A DNA stretch of 64,000 nucleotides from Achatina immaculata (lineage: Eukaryota; Mollusca; Gastropoda; Stylommatophora; Achatinidae): NCBI GenBank assembly GCA_009760885.1, contig CM019691.1:24179314-24243313 (forward strand), read 5' to 3'. Of this stretch, positions 56,760-64,000 are shown one piece after another. The position numbers and the translations under genes are program-made. Each line of letters begins with the position of its first letter. Position 1 is the stretch's first letter. The notes below the pieces were generated by a model. The model had not been told where the DNA came from. It was given only the letters and a program-made list of their open reading frames with translations, and did not search any database.

Positions 56760-56872
56760 TTTGTCTGTCTGTCTGTCTGTCTACCTGAATACGCATGTCA
56801 GGTAATTCTTCTGCCTGCCTGCCTGCCCGCCTGTCTGTCTGTCTGTATGCCTGCCTGCCTACCTGACTGCAG
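56760..56872. repeat. TGTC/TGCC tetranucleotide tracts
   Basis: GTCT units (56762-56782), then GCCT units (56811-56830), GTCT (56831-56847) and GCCT again. Confidence 0.9.
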
Positions 56873-58011
56873 CATACACAGTATAAAATATGAATAATTA
56901 GAAAAACGGGAGAGTGTTCTTCACGGGTTTGCGCAGGATCTATCATTTTGTCTATCATCAAGTAGGCGGCAGGAAGTTTACCTGAGACAGTGATTCTCTC
57001 ATTACTTTTTCTTCATGTTTCTCTTTCTGAAAGATAATATATACCTTCCTGCCTTTGTTGTAATCTCATATTGCGTCGCCATCCTCGATTAAAAAGTTGC
57101 ATTTATGTCTGCTTAAAAACTTCTTTTTTAAAAACATTTGATTATAAATGTAAGTTTGCCCCCACACTCGTGTGTGTGTGTGTGTGTGGGTGTGGGTGTG
57201 TGGGTGTCTGTGTCTAAAAAAAACAAAAAAAAACGTCATTTGTTTTGTACAACGTGATGAACTTAGCCTCTCTCTGCCACTTTTGTAGCGAAGACAGAAA
57301 AATAAACCGTGCCCTTTCCTAAATGATTATAGATCAGCTTACAACTACCACCGAAAATCAATTCTCCTGGGTTATTTTCCCGGGGACGGATGAACCCTTC
57401 TGTAACTAGTCAAAACAATATTGCGTTTCTCGTAAGCTTTGCTCAGGCAACGAGTAAGATCATCAATATCGTTTGTTGTCAAAAAGAGGCTCCCCCGGGT
57501 GCTCGCCCTTGTCTTTCATCCAAGCCCTTGTTTACCAAAATTTGAAACGACTTAACGCAATCAAGTGTAAGGAACGTTTCCTTGCGTCGCCTCTTTCCTG
57601 TCACAAAAGTAAGCGAGGAAGGGGAAAGGAAAAAACCGAGCCTCCTTTGCTTACTTTCATCCCCGTCACACGTCATTACTCCTCTATCAACTATTTCTCT
57701 TTCTCCACACTCTGACTTGCTTTTCGTTTTGATTCTTCTCCCCCCTTTTTGTGTTTGTAGGCGAGCCTGGTTGCTGTTGTTTTTTGTTTGTTTGTTTGTT
57801 TCCTTTCCACCGCCATGAAAGCGTGCGGCTGTTCTTGGCTTGAAGTGAGAAAGATCACGTGACATCATCACTTTCCTTATCCTTCATAACCTCATCGTGA
57901 GATCGTTGTCAATTTGTGTCATTGTCATCATCTTTTCTGTCCACGCTTGCTCGGTTTCTTCTTCTTCTTCTTCTTTTTCTTCTTCCAACGTAACGCTGCA
58001 AAACTAAGATA
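56873..58011. other. Spacer with GT run and motif-free open frames
   Basis: (GT)n lies at 57171-57188 with GTGGGTGT variants to about 57210. A 130-codon minus-strand frame (57871-57479) and an overlapping 78-codon plus frame show no known motif; composition is basic and TC-rich. A (TTC)n run lies at 57957-57985. Confidence 0.45.
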
Positions 58012-58288
58012 ATGTTTAAACCTCTGACAGTCATTAGCATAACTCAGGTGGTATTTAAACATCTGACAGTCATTAGCATGGCTCAGGTGGTATTTAAACA
58101 TCTGACAGCCATTAGCATAACTCAGGTGGTATTTAAACCTCTGACAGCCATTAGCATAACTCAGGTGGTATTTAAACATCTGACAGCCATTAGCATAACT
58201 CAGGTGGTATTTAAACATCTGACAGCCATTAGCATAACTCAGGTGGTATTTAAACCTCTGACAGCCATTAGCATGGCTCAGGTGGTAC
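58012..58288. repeat. 39-bp minisatellite
   Basis: Seven copies of a 39-bp unit (ctgacagccattagcataac, tcaggtggtatttaaacat). It is 13 codons per unit and open on both strands (HLTAISITQVVFK forward), but composition-driven. Confidence 0.95.
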
Positions 58289-58364
58289 AAACTGAGACAT
58301 TAAAAATGAACGTCCGGTCCTGCTGTTTAAAACATTTCATTTACATACACATATCTTTCTAGTG

Positions 58365-58990
58365 CCCGGGCATTCACAGCACTTTCGGCGAGCAGAACAA
58401 TCCAGGAAGCCAGCGGTACCTTTGCTATGACCACAAAGAGTATGAAGATGGAGGTGGTGGCAGTAACGAAAGCATTCGTATGTCTGGAGTCACAAGACTA
58501 CACCCATGTCTGCATACTAAATGATTCAAAGAGTATGATCCGGAAGGTCGAGGCAGGTTCTGTACGCAGGCAGTGGCTTGAGTCATTGCAGAAATCGACG
58601 ATTCGCTGAGTCACCTTCATTTATGTTCCTGGGCACGTGGGCATCCAGGGAAATGAGAGAGCTGATAGACCGGCAGGCTCTGCCATCATTGCAGATGAGC
58701 AACCACTGGATCGAGCTGATATTGTTAACGCGCTCAGATAAGCGGATTGGAGGACTTCGAGGGCAGTGAATCTACATCGCTACTCAGACTGAGAGAGCTG
58801 GGAATACAGATTGGCACAGCCAGGAACCAGGAGGCATACTGGACATGCGAGACAACATGTCAACCAACACAGCACAGACACAGGACGCTGACGGATATGT
58901 TGAGGGGGGTGGGTGGATCTGAGCACCTATGGACATGTCCGGAGTGTAATGATGATGACCCAGAGCCTAAACCATATCTTCCCACAGTGC
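58365..58990 (+). pseudogene. RNase H LINE relic
   Basis: It reads SMKMEVVAVTKAFVCLESQD, YTHVCILNDSKSMIRKVEAG and RRQWLESLQKST, then a stop. TFIYVPGHVGIQGNERADR, SAIIADEQPLDRADIVNALR and a stop follow; then in another frame LLRLRELGIQIGTARNQ, MLRGVGGSEHLWTCPECNDD. The conserved NDS and PGHVGIQGNERAD motifs mark RNase H, and HLWTCPEC the Cys-rich tail. Catalytic positions look preserved but stops and shifts kill the frame. It is 5'-truncated near 58365. Confidence 0.87.
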
Positions 58991-59039
58991 TCCTATGTTC
59001 TGATCCATTTATGTTTTTAATTATATTCTGCTACCTTTA

Positions 59040-60240
59040 AGTTGCATCACATCACATTCTTGTTGTCTTTCTGCTATCTTTAATTTGTGTGTACATCACA
59101 TGTTGTTATCTTTAATTTGTATCACTTTACATTCTGTTATCTTTACATAGTATATCACTTTTGTACTACAGCACGTTCTGTTATCTTTAATTTGCATTAC
59201 GCCATACTCTGTGATCTTTAATGTGTATTATTTATATTCTGCTATTTTTAATCTGTATCATTTTATATACGTGCAGACGTGATACTGGCCAGATCATACT
59301 TTCATGTGCCTAAGGTCATGGAGAATATGGGCCTAATCCTAACACCGTATTTCCCGATATGCCTTAACGGCATGGAAACGGGCATTTTTAAAAATTCACT
59401 TTATATTATTCTGTCTTTAATTTGTATTACACGGCGTTCTATTATCTTTAATTTGTTTCACAGAACGTTCTGCTATCTTTGTTTCACAGAACATTCTGCT
59501 ATCTTTAATTTGTTTCACAGAATTTTCTGCTATCTTTAATTTGTTCCACAGAACGTTCTGCTATCTTTAATTTGTTTCACAGAACGTTCTGCTATCTTTA
59601 ATTTGTTTCACAGAACGTTCTGCTATCTTTGTTTCACAGAAAATTCTGCTATCTTTAATTTGTTTCACAGAACGTTCTGTTATCTTTAATTTGTTTCACA
59701 GAACGTTCTGTTATCTTTAATTTGTTTCACAGAACGTTCTGCTATATTTGTTTCACAGAACGTTCTGTTATCTTTAATTTGTTTCACAGAACGTTCTGCT
59801 ATATTTAATTTGTTCCACAGAACGTTCTGCTATCTTTAATTTGTTCCACAGAACGTTCTGCTATCTTTAATTTGTTTCACATAACGTTCTGCTATCTTTA
59901 ATTTGTTCCACAGAACGTTCTGTTATCTTTAATTCGTATTACAGCACATTCTGTTATCTTCATATCATAGCACATTCTGTTCTCTTTAATTTGTATCACA
60001 GCATGTTCTTTTATATTTTTATTTCTATTATTTTACATCCTGTTATCTTTAAAATTCTACTACTTTACATTATGTTATCCTTAATGTGTATCACTTTAAA
60101 TTCTGCTATCTTTATTTTGTTTCACAACGCGTTCCGTTATCTTTAATTTGTATTACAGAAAATTCTGTTATTTTTAATTTGTATCAGAAACGATTTTTCT
60201 TTGCTATTTTTAACTTGTGCTCAGTTTATAGTCTGTTACA
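59040..60240. repeat. 31-bp minisatellite with palindromic core
   Basis: About 30 units of 31 bp (tgtttcacagaacgttctgc, tatctttaatt), most homogeneous at 59460-59925. Each good unit contains CAGAACGTTCTG, a perfect 12-bp palindrome. The edges are diverged. A SINE 3' domain interrupts the array at 59275-59398. Confidence 0.95.
59275..59398 (+). repeat. SINE shared 3' domain, copy 4
   Basis: GTGATACTGGCCAGATCATA, TTTCATGTGCCTAAGGTCAT, GGAGAATATGGGCCTAA, ATATGCCTTAACGGCATGGA and AACGGGCATT closely match the minus strand of 55770-55890. The tRNA head is absent, so it is 5'-truncated. Confidence 0.87.
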
Positions 60241-60589
60241 TTTAGTTTGTGTTCATAGCTCTTGTGGGTTCACATCACGTTCAATTACCGTATAAATCTC
60301 TTATCTTCACAGCTAAAACAAATTATCAGTACATTCCGCGTGACATTGTCAGACCGGTCTGTATTCGTCAGATTTATGTTAGAAGGAGATCAGAACCTTA
60401 TGTCATTTTGTGGAGATAGACATCATCATTGCGATTACTTAGACACAAATGTTCTGAGTAAACTAGTTAACTGTATTCCTCAATATATACATTTATTTGT
60501 TGTTTGCCATTGTTCCGAAAGACACCAAACAGGATTATAGCAAGATTTGCAAAAAGGACACATTGTTTAATAAAACATTATTATCAGTC
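60241..60589. other. Unannotated spacer
   Basis: Overlapping open frames here are leaders of the neighbouring array frames; no motif seen. Confidence 0.4.
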
Positions 60590-61272
60590 ACGGCTGTTCC
60601 AAAGTCAGTTCTCCGGTAAGCCATTGTCAGTCACGGTTGTTCCTCAGTCAATTCGTCGTCAACCCATTGTCAGCCACGGTTGTTCCTCAGTCAGTCTTCT
60701 TCAATCCACTGTCAGTCACGGTTGTTCCTCAGTCAGTTCTCTGGTATGCCATTGTCAGTCAAGGTTGTTCCTCAGTCAGTTCTCCTTCAAGCCACTGTCA
60801 GTCACGGTTGTTCCTCAGTCAGTTCTCTGGTCTGCCATTGTCAGAAACAGTTGTTTCTCAGTCAGTTCTCCAACAAGCCATTGTCAGTCACGGTTGTTCC
60901 TCAGTCAGTTCTCCTTCAAGCCATTGCCAGTCATGGTTGTTCCTCAGTCAGTTCTCCTTCAAGCCACTGTCAGTCACGGTTGTTCCTCAGTCAGTTCTCT
61001 GGTCTGCCATTGTCAGAAACAGTTGTTCCTCAGTCAGTTCTCCAACAAGCCATTGTCAGTCACGGTTGTTCCTCAGTCAGTTCTCCTTCAAGCCACTGTC
61101 AGTCACGGTTGTTCCTCAGTCAGTTCTCTGGTCTGTCATTGTCAGAAACAGTTGTTCCTCAGCCAGTTCTCCAACAAGCCACTGTCAGTCACGGTTGTTC
61201 CTCAGTCAGTTCTCTGGTCTGCCATTGTCAGAAACAGTTGTTCCTCAGCCAGTTCTCCAACAAGCCATGAGG
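60590..61272 (+). repeat. 43-bp minisatellite open in three frames
   Basis: About 16 units of 43 bp (cagtcagttctccttcaagc, cactgtcagtcacggttgtt, cct). Sub-types differ by CTTCAAG, TGGTCTG or AACAAG and by GTCAC or GAAAC. Since 43 is not a multiple of three and no forward frame of the unit has a stop, three overlapping frames of 196-270 codons run through it, rich in Ser, Val and Gln. I do not regard these as genes. Confidence 0.95.
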
Positions 61273-61358
61273 AGGAAGGTTCAGAGTTGAAACGTATGGG
61301 AATCGTGACACCATGAAAAAAAAATTAGAAAGCTAATGAAGTGTTATTCTATAACATA

Positions 61359-62622
61359 CGAGGCTCGTTCAGAAAGTAATGCACCACGTCGTTTTTTTTT
61401 CAGCAGGTAATGAAGATAGACATGAAATTTTGCACACTTTAAATATGGCATGAGCCGATTTGTGAACCAAATTGCACCACAACCGGCCAAAGAATATGGC
61501 TGTCCTAATCGTTGAAATTGAGCGTGTTGCGGTACAAGCGGTGAATTGTGATAGAATTTCTCTATGTGATGCGTATGGAAGTTTTACAGTCGACAGGAGT
61601 ACAGTCAGTCGCTGGGTTCAGAGAATCAAGAGTTGCATGGTCGGACGCGCTGTGGACGTCCTGCCACAGCCACCAAAGCAGAAATGTTGAAATGCGCTTA
61701 GGGCATTATTCTTAATAATAGGCGTATCACTACTCAAGAATTGGCCTTAAAGCTGTCAGTCAGCGATGGTAGTGCAAATGTAGTTATAAAAGCTCTCAGA
61801 TTTTCTAAGGAATGCACAAGATGGGTTCCTCAAGTCTCACAAATGATCATCGATTGCAAAGGAAAGCAATTTCTTCTGAATTGTTGGGGCGTTTCAGTGC
61901 TGAGGGAAAGAACTTTTTGGCTAAGATCGTAACAGATGACAAAACCTGAGCACATCATTTTGAACCTGAGACAAAAAGACAATCAATGGAGTGGCATCAT
62001 CCACTACCACCACGAAGAAAGAAATTCAAGACAACTCCCTCAGCTGGAAAGGTCAAAATCACTGTCTTTTGGGACATTGAAGGCGTAATTCTTGTGGATG
62101 TTATGCCAAGAGGAGAGACAATCAATTCACAAGCTTGCCTTAAGACATTGAAAAAACTCAATCAACATTTTCGCAGAGTTCGGCCACATAAGAATCCAGC
62201 AGACCTGCTTCTCCTTCACAACAATGCGCGTCCCGCCACAAGTCTGGCAACACGGGAAGCAGTCACCTAATTGGGCTGGACTGAACTACACCATCCACCT
62301 ATAGTCCCGATTTGGCGCCCTCTGATTTCCATCTGTTTGCTCCACTTAAAGATGCACTCGGAGGGATAAGATTTGAAGATGACGAAGGAGTGATTCATGC
62401 AGCGAAGAAATGGGTACATAATCAAGAGAAGATCCGGTACGGGCTAGGAATACATGCACTTGTTTCGCGCTGGCTTAAAGTCGTACAATTTGATGGGGAT
62501 TATGTTAAATAATATCGATGTTAACATGACATATCCATGTACATTGTATATAAATTTAATGCCTTTTGAATAAACAGCTCCTGAGAAAAACGATGTGGTG
62601 CATTACTTTTTGAAGCCCCTCG
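61359..62622 (+). mobile_element. mariner transposon, full-length but dead
   Basis: It is 1264 bp. The inverted repeats of about 37 bp share AAAGTAATGCACCACRTCG and start CGAGG; TA target bases lie at 61357-61358 and 62623-62624. The transposase is recognisable nearly end to end but broken. Confidence 0.94.
61496..62512 (+). pseudogene. mariner transposase, disrupted
   Basis: It starts at the ATG at 61496 (MAVLIVEIERVAVQ). The helix-turn-helix region follows with FTVDRSTVSRWVQRI, then ELALKLSVSDGSANVV and VTDDKT followed by a stop where the family has DETW (first Asp region). EPETKRQSMEWHHP, KVKITVFWDIEGVILVDVMP and LLLHNNARPATS come next, where the second catalytic Asp is Asn. APSDFHLFAPLKDALGGI carries the third Asp, and it ends FDGDYVK plus stop at 62510-62512. 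Frameshifts lie near 61680 and 62270. Confidence 0.9.
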
Positions 62623-62624
62623 TA

Positions 62625-63034
62625 TAAGTGCATATATACTGTAAATGTATATGAATGGTTGTGAACAATTGTTTATAACCAGAGAATCCTATCACTTTTC
62701 TCTATCGAATTTGCTATTAGTTCATAAAGTGTGCGTCGCTACAATATTATTATTTGTAATAAAAAAAGACAGTATGTAAGGCGTCATGCCCAAAACCAGG
62801 AAATTAATAGAAGGGGGACATGACAACACCAGTGGAGACAAGGTCCTAATACCCACATGTATGATTCACGCCTCCAAAGAATAAAATATATTCGGGTATA
62901 CTGTATTTTTAAAAAAATTAAGCTCATTAACTAATGTTATAAAAATTTGATTGTCAAAAAAAAAAAGAAGTGAATTTGATTAACTCGTCACTTTTAAAGG
63001 ACTCAGCTACTAAGGTCCAAGTGCCTTTTCTGAC
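62625..63034. other. Unannotated spacer
   Basis: No feature seen. Confidence 0.35.
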
Positions 63035-63345
63035 TCGAGGAAGCTGAACTGAATGACTTTGCCTCTCTGTGACTTAAGATTTCCTACATCAGGAATCTGG
63101 ACTGAATGACTTTGCCTCTCTGTGACTTAAGATTTCCTACATCAGGAAGCTGGACTGAATGACTTTGCCTCTCTGTGACTTAAGATTTCCTACATCAGGA
63201 AGCTGGACTGAATGACTTTGCCTCTCTGTGACTTAAGATTTCCTACATCAGGAAGCTGGACTGAATGACTTTGCCTCTCTGTGACTTAAGATTTCCTACA
63301 TCAGGAAGCTGGACTGAATGACTTTGCCTCTCTGTGATTTAAGAG
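63035..63345. repeat. 53-bp minisatellite
   Basis: Just under six highly similar copies of a 53-bp unit (ctgaatgactttgcctctct, gtgacttaagatttcctaca, tcaggaagctgga). It ends within ten bases of the next mariner. Confidence 0.95.
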
Positions 63346-63350
63346 ATTTA

Positions 63351-64000
63351 AATGAGGGAGTACCAAAAAGTAACTGTAACATGCCCATTAATACTGGTAA
63401 CTGTGAACAAATGAACGCAACAGTTCTATTACTTCTTTACATAGTTCCGGGTACAGCTTGATGTACTTCCTCTGTCGTTCCATTCGGTTCATCATTCCTT
63501 GAAAGAGAAAAAAAAAAACACATTTCGGTTGCTCTCAAATCCAGGCCTGCACCCTTTTCTTAATCTAATCGTCAGAGGTGGATCTGCGACCGCGTAGGAT
63601 CTCTGTAAGTGGACCGAAGATATGGTGATCGCATGGCTCCAGATTACGGCCTTAACGGGAATAAGGAAGACGTTCAAACAACAGCTTTTGTTCTGCCCGT
63701 GTGGGTTTGCATGTGCTATGTTGATGCCCAGCCAGCTCGAACTTCGTCGATTACGCTTTAAACCTTTCTAGCCGTCTATAAACTTTCCCTTCAGTCATGC
63801 TGCTTTCACTTCCTTACTGAGCCAACATGCTATGATTAATTTCAGCAAGTTCCACTCCCTCTGTCCAAATAAATCCAACTACAGCGCACTGTTAACAAAG
63901 GTGCAGTCTCGCAGCGGGGCGACGATATTTCTTTGACTATAGTTTCGACTAGAATAACGGCGGGGTAGCTGCGCTGTGCGTGTTCGAACTATCCATGACA
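63351..64000 (-). mobile_element. mariner transposon, deleted, runs off the window
   Basis: The left terminus (GAGGGAGTACCAAAAAGTAAC) is mariner-like and follows TTTA. On the minus strand the N-terminal part reads VELAEINHSMLAQ, then SSMTEGKVYRRLERFKA. The C-terminal part reads EPCDHHIFGPLTEILRGRRS, which holds the third-Asp region, here CD, and RMERQRKYIKLYPEL. Between about 63660 and 63720 the catalytic middle is missing. The right terminus is beyond 64000. Confidence 0.8.

Noticed and set aside
57479..57871. 130-codon minus-strand frame as a host gene
   Set aside because: No motif, basic low-complexity composition, and no splice or promoter context I can support.
33370..60240. CRISPR-like regular repeats of about 31 bp
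   Set aside because: Units are contiguous with no unique spacers, and the setting is eukaryotic with no cas genes.
59040..60240. Hammerhead or other ribozyme in the 31-bp palindrome array
   Set aside because: The palindrome gives a simple hairpin; there is no CTGATGA or GAAA core in the unit.

Overview
The window is AT-rich, repeat-dense eukaryotic DNA, and I see no intact host gene in it. The only convincing coding sequences are decayed transposable elements. The mix includes RTE-type LINEs of the kind often annotated as craniofacial development protein 2-like, RNase H-bearing LINEs, a Penelope-like element with a GIY-YIG domain, Tc1 and mariner transposons, hAT elements, tRNA-headed SINEs and very many minisatellites. 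This fits a molluscan genome, probably a gastropod. The taxonomic call is inference from the repeat repertoire; no host gene supports it.

Layout, left to right. 0-5 kb: tRNA-like SINE repeats, a 17-bp minisatellite, and a LINE-A 3' end nested in an unclassified repeat (family G). 5-8.1 kb: tetranucleotide repeats, an RNase H LINE relic, and a Tc1-like DD34E transposon with frameshifts. 9-14 kb: two G fragments, a 202-bp hAT MITE with a perfect 8-bp target duplication, and an RNase H LINE C-terminus. 14.6-23.6 kb: an AT-rich inverted array, two LINE-A copies, a hAT/ZBED-like relic, a 47-bp minisatellite, a Penelope-like fragment with 13-bp flanking repeats, LINE-F with an FADD motif, and a terminal-inverted-repeat transposon whose transposase exon is split by LINE-D. 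26-38.4 kb: LINE-B, -D and -E fragments, two mariners with TA target sites, and two 31-bp minisatellites. 39-50 kb: a 30-bp minisatellite with a 210-codon open frame, LINE-B and -D fragments, a second Penelope 3' end, a SINE, a second copy of the 33-kb satellite, the longest LINE-A copy (about 2.4 kb) and related 48/60-bp satellites. 50-64 kb: a probable 3-kb hAT-like element with nested LINE and SINE copies, many minisatellites, more SINEs, an RNase H LINE, and two more mariners, the last running off the window.

Nothing here forms an operon, a CRISPR array or an obvious new multi-gene system. The biological content is transposon history: nested insertions, target-site duplications, simple-repeat LINE tails, SINEs with different heads on a shared 3' domain, and a hammerhead-ribozyme-like relic in the Penelope 3' region. 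Element boundaries were judged by eye and are good to about 5-20 bases unless a target duplication or inverted repeat fixes them.
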